Source: Parvibium lacunae
GTDB taxonomy: Bacteria; Pseudomonadota; Gammaproteobacteria; Burkholderiales; Burkholderiaceae_D
Assembly: GCF_003335215.1 (NCBI RefSeq)
Contig: NZ_QPGB01000004.1
Coordinates: 1-64,000 of the forward strand
Direction: 5' to 3'
DNA: 64,000 nt
Part shown: piece after piece, positions 28,712 to 37,003 of the stretch
Layout: the number at the start of each line of letters is the position of its first letter
Numbering within the stretch: position 1 is the first letter of the stretch
The notes under the pieces: model-generated
Database searches by the model: none
Told to the model about the DNA's origin: nothing
Seen by the model: the letters and a program-made list of their open reading frames with translations, nothing else
Translations under genes and position numbers: made by a program

Positions 28712-29608
28712 ATGAGTCTGCGTTTACCTCCTCTCAATGCGGTTCGCGCATTCGATGCCGCCGCGCGTCACAGCTCATTTTTGCTGGCGGCGCAGGAGCT
28801 CCACGTTACGGCGGGCGCGGTGAGCCAACAAGTGAAAGCTCTGGAAGCCTATCTGGGCCTACGCTTATTTGAGCGACGCGCACGGCAAGTGCTCTTGACG
28901 GCTGAGGGCCGAGAATTTCACCAGGCCATCAGCAAACCATTACGCTCTATTGCGCAGGCGGCGGCACGATTACGGCCAGAACAGCAGCGGGTGCGGATTA
29001 GCACCGTACCAACCTTTGCAACCCGTTGGCTGACACCCCGCATGGCCGATTTCACCCGTCAATATCCGCATATCGAAGTCAATGTGAATGCCGATTCGGC
29101 ATTAGTCGATTTCGAACGCGATAACTGTGATATCGCCCTGCGCTATGCCGCGCAACCAACACCGGGCCTAAATAGCATGCCGTTTTATACCGAGCGGGTG
29201 GTGCCACTCTGTAGCCCCCATTATTTGCGCCAGCTTGGCTGTGAAAGCCATGCGTTTGCATGGGAAAAGGCGGTGCTGATTCATGACGTCACCAATTGGT
29301 CTTGGAATGATTGGCTACGCACCTATCACCTGTTAGAGCGAAATCAATCACAAAGTGGGCTGTACTTCAGCCATGCCATGCTCGCGATTGCAGCGGCGAT
29401 TAGCCATCAGGGCGTCACCCTGACTTCCGCCGATTATGTCCAGACGGAATTGCAAAATGGCAGTTTGCTCATGCTAGATTACAGCCCCTGGGAAACGGGC
29501 TATCGGTTTTACATTACTTGGCCCAAACGGCCCCTCAGCCCAGCTGCCCAAACCTGCCTGCAATGGCTGCAACAATTGGCCGAGGGGCGGGGCAGTGAGT
29601 CGATATAG
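28712..29608 (+). CDS. GcvA-like LysR transcriptional regulator
   Basis: 298 aa. Start SLRLPPLNAVRAFDAAARHS, VTAGAVSQQVKALEAYLGLR and LFERRARQVLLTAEG are the GcvA-subfamily hallmark. The effector domain includes VNADSALVDFERDNCDIALR and PFYTERVVPLCSPHYL. Probably regulates the divergent DUF2917-GST genes. Its own neighbour downstream (ftsE) is unrelated. Confidence 0.92.
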   Translation: MSLRLPPLNAVRAFDAAARHSSFLLAAQELHVTAGAVSQQVKALEAYLGLRLFERRARQVLLTAEGREFHQAISKPLRSIAQAAARLRPEQQRVRISTVPTFATRWLTPRMADFTRQYPHIEVNVNADSALVDFERDNCDIALRYAAQPTPGLNSMPFYTERVVPLCSPHYLRQLGCESHAFAWEKAVLIHDVTNWSWNDWLRTYHLLERNQSQSGLYFSHAMLAIAAAISHQGVTLTSADYVQTELQNGSLLMLDYSPWETGYRFYITWPKRPLSPAAQTCLQWLQQLAEGRGSESI

Positions 29609-29631
29609 CCGCCCCTTACTGAGATATACGC

Positions 29632-30342
29632 ATGATTGAGTTTAAGCACGTCAGCAAAACCTTTACCGATAATCGACGCCATACCCAAACCGCCCTCCAT
29701 GACGTAAGTTTCCAGATCGACAAAGGGGAATTGGTTTTTTTGACTGGGCATTCTGGCGCCGGTAAATCGACCCTACTGAGCCTGATTGCCGGGCTGGAAC
29801 AACCCACTCAGGGAAGCTTACTGATCCAAGGCACCGATATCAGCCGCCTACCGCGTCAAGCGCTGCCTTATTTGCGCCGCCATGTCGGGGTGGTCTTTCA
29901 AGAACAAAAATTGCTGGCCGATCGCTCTCTGCTCGAAAATGTCCGCCTCCCGCTGCTGGTAACCGGTCACAGCCTGACCGAAGCCAACACCCGCGCCCGC
30001 GCCGCCTTAGATAAAGTGGGGTTATTGGCACGCGAGCAGCTCAAGCCCGCCGCCTTATCGGGGGGCGATCAGCAGCGCGTGGCAATTGCCCGCGCCTTGG
30101 TCAATCGGCCTGCGATTTTGCTGGCAGACGAACCGACAGCGAATCTGGACCGCGATACCGCTATCCATGTGATTGAAGTGCTGCGCGATTTCGTTCGGGT
30201 AGGCGTTACCGCTATCATCGCCACGCACGACGAATTTTTATTGTCGCGTTTTCCAACCCGTATTCTCACCCTGGCACAAGGTCGTTTAGCTACAGACCGC
30301 CCCGGCCCTGTCGCCAGTGCCCCCTTACGAGGTCATGCATGA
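29632..30342 (+). CDS. ftsE: Cell division ATP-binding protein FtsE
   Basis: 236 aa. Walker A GHSGAGKSTL, signature LSGGDQQRVAIARALVNRP, Walker B ILLADEPT and switch His (ATHDEF). MIEFKHVSKTF start and VGVVFQEQKLLADRSLLENV are typical. With FtsX it activates peptidoglycan hydrolysis at the septum. The stop overlaps ftsX start (ATGA). Note GGDQQ instead of the usual GGEQQ. Confidence 0.95.
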   Translation: MIEFKHVSKTFTDNRRHTQTALHDVSFQIDKGELVFLTGHSGAGKSTLLSLIAGLEQPTQGSLLIQGTDISRLPRQALPYLRRHVGVVFQEQKLLADRSLLENVRLPLLVTGHSLTEANTRARAALDKVGLLAREQLKPAALSGGDQQRVAIARALVNRPAILLADEPTANLDRDTAIHVIEVLRDFVRVGVTAIIATHDEFLLSRFPTRILTLAQGRLATDRPGPVASAPLRGHA

Positions 30343-31271
30343 GTCGCCCCCCCGCTACGTTGAGTGTCTGGCTGCGTCAACATCGCAGTGCATTGGTTGA
30401 TACCTGGCAACGCCTGTTGCGCCAGCCCACCGGCTTTATCCTAAATGTCCTGGTGCTGGCGAGTGCTTTTGTGCTGCCAGTAGCAGGCTTTACAGTCATT
30501 GAGAATTTACGGCCTTTAACGCACAAGATCACGACAGAACCAGAAATCAGCCTGTTTATGCGCAACGATGCCAGCCGCGCACAAGTCCAACAGACTGAAA
30601 GCCAATTGCGCAGCCTGAGCGAGTTGACCCAAGTCACCTATGTGCCGCGCGAAAAGGCCCTGGCGCAACTCAAAGCCCAGAGTGATATGGCGGATGTGCT
30701 GAATGCCCTGCCGAGCAACCCACTGCCGGATGCCTTTATCGTGCAGCCGCGCCAACATGCCGCCGGCGAGAATAGCGCACGCCTTGAAGAGCTGGCACAA
30801 ACACTGCGTGGCTGGCCGGGCGTCGAACATGTCCAACTCGACTCCGCGTGGGTCAAGCGCATGGATGCGCTGCTGCATTTGGCACGTTTGGCGCTGGTTG
30901 GGCTTGCCAGTATTTTGGCGTTAGCAGCGATTGCCGTGGTGTTTAACACCATTCGGTTACAGGTGCTGTTGGCCCGCGATGAGATTGAGGTCATGCGGCT
31001 TATTGGCGCCACTGATAGCTTTATCCGCCGGCCCTTTTTCTACTTGGGAACCGCCCAAGGTATCTTGGCAGGAGCCAGCGCCTGGGGGCTAACGGCAGCC
31101 GCACTCGGGCCACTCAACCAAGCATTAGCAACCTTAGTGCAACTCTATGCGGCTGAATTTCAATTTGCGCCGCTCGGCGGTGTAGCAACACTGGCACTGC
31201 TGGCTTGCTGCGGTGGGTTGGGTTGGATCGGGGCGGGCTTGTCGGTAGGGAAGTACTTATCTACCCGCTAG
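30339..31271 (+). CDS. ftsX: Cell division protein FtsX
   Basis: 310 aa, four membrane helices (about 32-55, 182-205, 230-255, 280-303) with an extracytoplasmic domain between 1 and 2 (EPEISLFMRNDASRAQVQQT, VTYVPREKALAQLKAQSDMA). Cytoplasmic DEIEVMRLIGATDSFIRRPF follows helix 2. Transmits FtsE ATP hydrolysis to periplasmic amidase activators. The stop abuts the stop of convergent fmt. Confidence 0.95.
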   Translation: MSRPPATLSVWLRQHRSALVDTWQRLLRQPTGFILNVLVLASAFVLPVAGFTVIENLRPLTHKITTEPEISLFMRNDASRAQVQQTESQLRSLSELTQVTYVPREKALAQLKAQSDMADVLNALPSNPLPDAFIVQPRQHAAGENSARLEELAQTLRGWPGVEHVQLDSAWVKRMDALLHLARLALVGLASILALAAIAVVFNTIRLQVLLARDEIEVMRLIGATDSFIRRPFFYLGTAQGILAGASAWGLTAAALGPLNQALATLVQLYAAEFQFAPLGGVATLALLACCGGLGWIGAGLSVGKYLSTR

Positions 31272-32201
31272 TCAGACAAAACGCTCACCCGCTTGCAACG
31301 GAACACTTTGCAGGAAGATGTTGGCCGGTTGGCGCTTACCGCCGGGCTTTTGCAGTTCCTGTAACAGCAACGCTCCTTGGCCTGCCGCAACGACGATGCC
31401 TTCAGGCAGTACACTCAGTATGGTCCCGGGTTCGGCCGTTGCATCAGCATCAAAGAGGGTGGCCTGCCAAACTTTATAGAGCGTGTCGCCATACTGAACT
31501 TGGGCTCCAGGAAAGGGGTTGTATGCACGAATGCGATTAATGAGTTGGGTCGCGCTCTCTTGCCAATGCAGCCGGGCTTCGGCTTTTTCAATTTTATGTG
31601 CGTAGGTGATGCCGACCGTTGGCTGCGGCTCTGCCGGCAGTTTTTCGGCACGGAGTTTGTAGAGGGCCTGCACCATCATTTCCGCGCCCAATGCCGCCAA
31701 CTTGTCGTGCAGGGTGCCTGTGGTTTCTTTGGGGTGAATAGCGAGTGCGCGTTTCATCAGAATCGGGCCGGTATCCAAGCCCACATCCATTTGCATGATG
31801 GTGATGCCGGTCTCAGGGTCGCCCGCTTCCAAGGCCCGGTGAATCGGTGCTGCGCCCCGCCAGCGGGGCAATAGGCTGGCGTGAATATTCAAACAACCGA
31901 GGCGTGGAATCGTCAATACCGCAGCGGGTAGCAGCAGGCCATAGGCTGCCACCACCATGACATCTGCGCCGATCTCTTGTAGCTGCGCGTGCATCGCCGG
32001 GTCTTTCAAGCTGGTGGGCTGCTGAACCGCTAAGCCCTGTGCTAAAGCGTATTGCTTGACCGGGCTGGCTTGTAAGTGGAGGCCACGACCAGCCGGACGG
32101 TCTGGTTGCGTGAGCACCAGTGGAATCGAAAAGCCGGCTTGGTGAATGGCTTGCAGCGCGACTTGTGCAAAAACGGGCGTGCCCGCAAAAATAATATTCA
32201 T
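31272..32201 (-). CDS. fmt: Methionyl-tRNA formyltransferase
   Basis: 309 aa. N-terminal [32 protein letters not shown], catalytic [20 protein letters not shown] and [19 protein letters not shown] are present, plus the C-terminal OB-like tRNA-binding domain ([12 protein letters not shown]). Formylates initiator Met-tRNA. Third gene of def-lipoprotein-fmt. Confidence 0.97.
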   Translation of the reverse strand: MNIIFAGTPVFAQVALQAIHQAGFSIPLVLTQPDRPAGRGLHLQASPVKQYALAQGLAVQQPTSLKDPAMHAQLQEIGADVMVVAAYGLLLPAAVLTIPRLGCLNIHASLLPRWRGAAPIHRALEAGDPETGITIMQMDVGLDTGPILMKRALAIHPKETTGTLHDKLAALGAEMMVQALYKLRAEKLPAEPQPTVGITYAHKIEKAEARLHWQESATQLINRIRAYNPFPGAQVQYGDTLYKVWQATLFDADATAEPGTILSVLPEGIVVAAGQGALLLQELQKPGGKRQPANIFLQSVPLQAGERFV

Positions 32202-32207
32202 GAGAGA

Positions 32208-32774
32208 TTAGCAGGCCGCACAAAAAAGCTCGTCAAAAATGTCATTGCCTTCTTCGATTCGTTTTACCTGCCCTTGTTGATCAAGATACACATAGAGAGA
32301 ACGCACCCACGTATCGCGAAAACGATAGACCCAGACTGGCCCAGTCCAACTCGCATACTGCGTAATCATGGCGGGTTTGCCGAGCATTTGTGCCAACTGG
32401 CGCTGATCGAAACCCGTCGAGATTGCTTGCTGTAAACGGGCAAAGACGGCGGGCTGCAGCACTTGTTCGATCTTGACCACGCGCTGATCGCGGTCAAGGT
32501 CTATCATCCATGTCTCCAAACCAAAGGGGCCGTAGGCATACTCCCAACGCTCAACCGCACCCGTCGAACTCGGCAGGACGTGCCGCTGGGTCGGCTGACC
32601 AAATTGACTGCGTACGGCCTCAGCGCCACTACCCGGAACAATCGGCGCGCTCACACAAGCGGTCAATAACAGCGTTGCCATGGCCACAAAGACCGCACCA
32701 CGAACAGGGCCAGCGAGGCGCTGCGCGGTTGACCGGACCATCATGCTGACAGTAGAAAGGGGAGGGAATCGCAT
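32208..32774 (-). CDS. Lipoprotein with BamE/OmlA-like domain
   Basis: 188 aa. Hydrophobic run ending LLLTAC gives a lipobox with Cys40. The mature part VPGSGAEAVRSQFGQPTQRH, WEYAYGPFGLETWMIDLD and later QRQLAQMLGKPAMITQY reads as two SmpA/OmlA-like 'G.P' strand-helix units, so an outer-membrane lipoprotein is expected. I infer a BamE-like fold only; it need not act in the BAM complex. The ATG overlaps the def stop (TAATG), implying translational coupling. An internal Met at 11/12 is an alternative start, since the leader is long. Confidence 0.7.
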   Translation of the reverse strand: MRFPPLSTVSMMVRSTAQRLAGPVRGAVFVAMATLLLTACVSAPIVPGSGAEAVRSQFGQPTQRHVLPSSTGAVERWEYAYGPFGLETWMIDLDRDQRVVKIEQVLQPAVFARLQQAISTGFDQRQLAQMLGKPAMITQYASWTGPVWVYRFRDTWVRSLYVYLDQQGQVKRIEEGNDIFDELFCAAC

Positions 32775-33277
32775 TAGGCGGGTTCGGTTTGTTTTAGTAA
32801 TTTACTGCGAATACGATTTTGTTTAAGCCGCGAAAGGTACTGCACAAACACCTTGCCATTCAAGTGGTCTAGCTCATGTTGTAAGCAAACCGCAAGTAAA
32901 CCCTCTGCCTGTAGCGTGAAGGCATGCCCTTGGGCATCGAGCGCGCTGACGGTAATCCGATCCGGGCGCTCGACTTCGTCGTAAACCCCTGGCACAGAGA
33001 GGCAGCCTTCTTCGTAGACTTTACAGGTCACACTCTGGCCAACTATTTCAGGGTTGATAAAGACTTGTAGCTGATTTTTCTCTTCCGACACATCAATCAC
33101 AACTATCCGTTCGTGAATGTCCACTTGAGTTGCAGCCAGCCCAATGCCAGGGGCGGCATACATGGTCTCTGCCATGTCTGCTACTATTTTTTGCACACGG
33201 GCATCAACCGCTTTAACGGGTTTAGCCACTTGGTGCAAACGTGGATCGGGATAACGCAAAATTGGAAGTAACGCCAT
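32774..33277 (-). CDS. def: Peptide deformylase
   Basis: 167 aa from ATG at 33277 ([20 protein letters not shown]). Motif 1 [10 protein letters not shown], motif 2 EGCLSVPG, motif 3 [11 protein letters not shown] are intact, giving the Fe ligands Cys and two His. Removes the formyl group from nascent chains. First gene of the def-lipoprotein-fmt operon; the 230 bp upstream separate it from the divergent LysM gene. Confidence 0.97.
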   Translation of the reverse strand: MALLPILRYPDPRLHQVAKPVKAVDARVQKIVADMAETMYAAPGIGLAATQVDIHERIVVIDVSEEKNQLQVFINPEIVGQSVTCKVYEEGCLSVPGVYDEVERPDRITVSALDAQGHAFTLQAEGLLAVCLQHELDHLNGKVFVQYLSRLKQNRIRSKLLKQTEPA

Positions 33278-33536
33278 AACAACACCTGCCATAAAAGAGT
33301 CGGCTAAATGGCCGAGAAAATCCCTCTCTCACCGTAAAAAGCTTGCGGGATCAAATGCTTAGATGCAGAATCGTAAGCAAACTATAAGCAAATCAGGGCT
33401 GCAGCAATCCGGAAAGGCTAGTTTATAGCCGTTTACGCATGGGTTACTAGAATGACATTGCCAATTCGGCACTTGACGAATTAAGGCGCTTGCCACACTG
33501 GTTGCGGTTCACCACACGACAGATTTGGACTTTGCC

Positions 33537-34649
33537 ATGATGAAAAAGTTTAGCACAGCGATCGCCTTTAGCCTGATAACCGGTATCGGTTCTGCTTGGG
33601 CACAACCCACTCCACCGCTAGAATTGGCAGACAACGTGCCAGATCGTCATATCGTGGTCAAAGGCGATACGTTATGGGATATCGCCGGTAAGTTTCTTAA
33701 AAGCCCATGGCGTTGGCCTGAAATCTGGCAACTCAATAAAGAGCAAATTCGCGATCCGCACTGGATCTACCCTGGTGATATCGTCTACTTAGACAAAACG
33801 GCAGATGGCCAACCACGACTCCGGCTCGGACGACCTATTGGCGGCGGTGCCAATGCAGGAGGGTCTGGCAGCGCCAGCACAAACCCTGAAGTCGTTGGCA
33901 CGACCACCAAGTTACAACCTCAAGTCCGGGTTGCAAAACCAGACCGCGAAGCCATTGGGTCTATTTCACCAGCCTTGATTGAGCCTTACCTGAGCAAGCC
34001 CCTCATCGTCGGCCAAAATGAACTGACTCGCGCCGCCCGCATCGTCGCTACCCAGGAAGGACGGGTGGTGCTCGCAACCAGCGATGTCGGCTATGTGCGC
34101 GGGCTGGAGGATGAAACGACCACGGAATTTCAGGTTTTCCGCCCCGCTACCCCACTCAAAGACCCCGTGAGCAAAAAAGTGATCGCCTATGAAGCGCAAT
34201 ACTTGGGTACGGCCAAACTGGTTCGCAAAGGTGATCCGGCGACAGTCATGATTACCTCGTTTACCCAGGAAATCGGAATTGGTGATCGCTTACTACCTGC
34301 TGAGTCGCCCAAGCTGATTAATTACGTCCCAAGGCCAGCCGCAAAAGATCTCGAAGCGCGTGTCGTCTCTATTTATGGTTCTGTGGGCCAAGGGGCCCAA
34401 ACCTCTATCATTACGCTTAATGCCGGCAGTAGCCAGGGCTTGGAAGTTGGCCAGGTCGTCGCCGTTTGGCAATATGGCCGGGCGATTAATGACCGCACCG
34501 AACCCAACAAGAAAAAGCGTACGGTGGTTTTACCCGATGAGCGCAACGGTGAAGCCTTTGTCTTTCGGGTTTTTGATAATATTTCCTACGCCTTGGTCAT
34601 GAAGGCTGCGGCTCCGATTGATGTTAACGATCGGGTGACTGCCCCCTAA
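33537..34649 (+). CDS. Secreted LysM-domain protein
   Basis: 370 aa from the double ATG at 33537/33540, which starts a signal peptide (MKKFSTAIAFSLITGIGSAW ending AQ). One LysM domain follows: HIVVKGDTLWDIAGKFLKSP with WRWPEIWQLN and IYPGDIVYLDK. The remaining 280 residues are beta-rich and of no family I can name; similar LysM proteins lie upstream of dprA in many Betaproteobacteria. Peptidoglycan binding is supported; enzymatic activity is not. Confidence 0.9.
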   Translation: MMKKFSTAIAFSLITGIGSAWAQPTPPLELADNVPDRHIVVKGDTLWDIAGKFLKSPWRWPEIWQLNKEQIRDPHWIYPGDIVYLDKTADGQPRLRLGRPIGGGANAGGSGSASTNPEVVGTTTKLQPQVRVAKPDREAIGSISPALIEPYLSKPLIVGQNELTRAARIVATQEGRVVLATSDVGYVRGLEDETTTEFQVFRPATPLKDPVSKKVIAYEAQYLGTAKLVRKGDPATVMITSFTQEIGIGDRLLPAESPKLINYVPRPAAKDLEARVVSIYGSVGQGAQTSIITLNAGSSQGLEVGQVVAVWQYGRAINDRTEPNKKKRTVVLPDERNGEAFVFRVFDNISYALVMKAAAPIDVNDRVTAP

Positions 34650-34691
34650 GCCCATTGCGCTATTCATCAATGGGTCAAAAACCCCGTCACC

Positions 34692-34713
34692 GCCCCGCCC
34701 TGCGGGGCTTTTT
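34692..34713 (+). terminator. Rho-independent terminator after LysM gene
   Basis: Stem GCCCCGC/GCGGGGC, 3-nt loop, followed by TTTTT. 43 bp after the LysM stop and ahead of dprA, which therefore should have its own promoter. Confidence 0.9.
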
Positions 34714-34759
34714 ATTGCGCTGTCCATGACGATCTATCTTACGTTTAACGAGCGTTGCC

Positions 34760-35923
34760 ATGCCCCTAGCCTGTGACTTCGCCGAGGAATTAGAAAGCTG
34801 GTTGCGTTTGACCCATACCCCCGGATTGGGACCAGTAACACTCTGCCAGTTGTTACGCGCATTTGGCCCGCCGCCTCAAATTTTGGCACAAACACAGGCC
34901 AGCTTAAGCCAAGTCATCCCTTCAAAGTTAGCCCTTACACTGCTCGAGAAACCGACCGAACTTAGACAACAGCAAATCACACAGACACTGGAATGGGTCA
35001 GGGGTGACGACAATCACATCCTGACGCTGGACAACCCGCTGTATCCCGCAGCGTTATTGACCTGCGCAGATCCGCCGCCGCTGCTGTATCTCAAAGGGCA
35101 ATTGAAGGCACTGAGCGCGCCAGCCGTGGCGATTGTGGGGAGTCGTCATGCGAGCGTACAGGGTTTAAGCAATGCGCGGGCTTTTGCCCAACATTTGGTC
35201 GAACAGCAATTTTGTGTCGTCAGTGGCTTGGCCTTGGGCATTGATGGTGCGGCCCATGAGGGCGCGCTGGCTGCCCACAGCGCCAAGCCAGACCAGAAAA
35301 CGATTGCCGTGGTTGGAACGGGACTCGACATCGTTTACCCCGCACAACATCGGGCTTTGGCGCATCAAATTGTCGCGGCAGGTCTCATCATCAGTGAGTA
35401 CCCACTTGGGGCTAAAGCAATCGCTCATCATTTCCCACGACGAAATCGTCTGATAGCCGGTTTAAGTAAGGGGGTCCTAGTGGTGGAAGCGGCGCTACAA
35501 AGTGGCTCCCTAATCACCGCCAAGCAAGCCGCGGAGCAAGGCCGGGAAGTCTTTGCCATCCCGGGCTCCATCCACTCCCCCTTGGCTAAAGGCTGCCACG
35601 CCCTCATCAAACAAGGTGCCAAACTGGTGGAATCTGCCCAAGATATACTCGACGAGTTAGGGGCTTGGTCGCAGCCAAGGCGGCAGTTTGCTAGCGTCGA
35701 TGAGCCGCCACCCGCTCACCATTCCTCTCCAGCGAGCCATGAAGCGGATCCAGTAACAAACCTCTTGGAAGCGTTGGCCTATGAACCGGCGAGTTTGGAT
35801 GCCTTGGCATTACGCACGGGTTTAGACGCAGCAGGATTAAATGTGGCCTTACTGCAGCTAGAAATGGCAGGGCAGGTCGAGCGGCTACCGGAAGGCCGCT
35901 ATCAGCGCGTGTTTTCTGGCTAG
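34760..35923 (+). CDS. dprA: DNA-processing protein DprA/Smf
   Basis: 387 aa. SAM-like N-terminal domain (LRLTHTPGLGPVTLCQLLRA), Rossmann core AIVGSRHASVQGLSNARAFA, VVSGLALGIDGAAHEGAL, VVGTGLDIVYPAQHRAL, SEYPLGAKAIAHHFPRRNRL and a C-terminal winged helix (LLEALAYEPASLDALALRTG). Loads RecA on incoming single-stranded DNA in natural transformation. smg follows 61 bp downstream. Confidence 0.96.
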   Translation: MPLACDFAEELESWLRLTHTPGLGPVTLCQLLRAFGPPPQILAQTQASLSQVIPSKLALTLLEKPTELRQQQITQTLEWVRGDDNHILTLDNPLYPAALLTCADPPPLLYLKGQLKALSAPAVAIVGSRHASVQGLSNARAFAQHLVEQQFCVVSGLALGIDGAAHEGALAAHSAKPDQKTIAVVGTGLDIVYPAQHRALAHQIVAAGLIISEYPLGAKAIAHHFPRRNRLIAGLSKGVLVVEAALQSGSLITAKQAAEQGREVFAIPGSIHSPLAKGCHALIKQGAKLVESAQDILDELGAWSQPRRQFASVDEPPPAHHSSPASHEADPVTNLLEALAYEPASLDALALRTGLDAAGLNVALLQLEMAGQVERLPEGRYQRVFSG

Positions 35924-35984
35924 AGCGTGCTGGTTTCAATGCGACAATTTGCCAATTCGAGCAAAAATCGGTACAGTTAGCCTC

Positions 35985-36443
35985 ATGTTAGATGTTTTAG
36001 TTTATCTTTTTCACACGTACTACACCCCGGAAGCCTGTCCGGATCAGAGTACGCTCGCGCGCAAACTCACTGCCTTGGGCTTTGAGGCCGAAGAAATCAG
36101 CGATGCGCTCGGCTGGTTACAAGGACTGGCCCAGCTAACGCAGGATTGGCAAGCGAATAGTATGGACAGCAGCAGCGCCCAACGCGTTTATGCGGACACA
36201 GAATATGAGGCGCTGGGGCAAGAGGGCATCGGTCTGATCACCTTTCTTGAAAACGCGGGGGCGTTGCCCCCTACCTTACGCGAGTTGGTCATTGAACGCA
36301 CACTGGCGATTGCCGAGCGGCCTATTCCAGTTAGCGCGCTACGCATCGTGACGCTGATGGTGCTGTGGAGCCAACAAGTCGACGTCGATACCCTGGTGCT
36401 CGAAGAGTTATTCCGCGAAGAAAACGAGGCGGTATTGCACTAA
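35985..36443 (+). CDS. smg: Smg family protein (DUF494)
   Basis: 152 aa from ATG at 35985, giving the family start MLDVLVYLFHTYYTPEACP. The rest (ALGWLQGLAQL, GIGLITFLENAGALPPTLRE, EELFREENEAVLH) matches Smg. Found after dprA across Betaproteobacteria; function unknown. Confidence 0.93.
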   Translation: MLDVLVYLFHTYYTPEACPDQSTLARKLTALGFEAEEISDALGWLQGLAQLTQDWQANSMDSSSAQRVYADTEYEALGQEGIGLITFLENAGALPPTLRELVIERTLAIAERPIPVSALRIVTLMVLWSQQVDVDTLVLEELFREENEAVLH

Positions 36444-36452
36444 GCCGGGCCA

Positions 36453-36875
36453 ATGCCTCATACAAGTCATCGCCCAACAAAATCGTCACCGCCAAGCTGG
36501 GCCAGTAGGTTACGCTGGGGCTTGGTTGGTCTAGCCGCAGGATTGCTGATTGCCATCGTGCTGGGTGCGCTGATTGCGCAACTCTCGCCCCAGCTTGAGT
36601 TTTCTCAAGGTTTCGCGAAAAAATGGGGGGCGAGTGGCGGCCTCGTGGGTTTTGCTATAGCCTTGATTTCCGAAGAATTGCTCTTTGTCGCGCTCTGCTT
36701 GGCTCTGGGAATACTGGCTCCAATAATCATGTTCTTAGGCGAGGGACTGGGAAGCCTTGACTTTAGCGGGGGCGAAGTGAGCTCAGATCAAAAGCGTCAT
36801 AAACGCTTAGCCATTTCAGCGGTAATTGGTTTGATCGTGGGTATCTTTTTCATCGTTTATTTTAGAAAACACTGA
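36453..36875 (+). CDS. Small hypothetical membrane protein
   Basis: 140 aa, three to four hydrophobic stretches (LRWGLVGLAAGLLIAIVLGA; VGFAIALISEELLFVALCLA; ISAVIGLIVGIFFIVYF) and a basic N-terminus. No family recognised. It follows smg after 9 bp with no clear ribosome site, so it may be co-translated, and precedes topB by 128 bp. Real rather than a shadow: it fills the gap on the operon strand with normal codon use. Confidence 0.65.
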   Translation: MPHTSHRPTKSSPPSWASRLRWGLVGLAAGLLIAIVLGALIAQLSPQLEFSQGFAKKWGASGGLVGFAIALISEELLFVALCLALGILAPIIMFLGEGLGSLDFSGGEVSSDQKRHKRLAISAVIGLIVGIFFIVYFRKH

Positions 36876-37003
36876 TACTCAAGCGGAATTCCGCCACAGT
36901 TTTCAATTTTTAGCCCTAGTAAGCCGGCCCTCGCTTGCCACGCCGCCCGAATTGTCCGTATGATTCGGCGCTTAGACTTTGAAAAATTCAAACAGGTTAT
37001 ATT

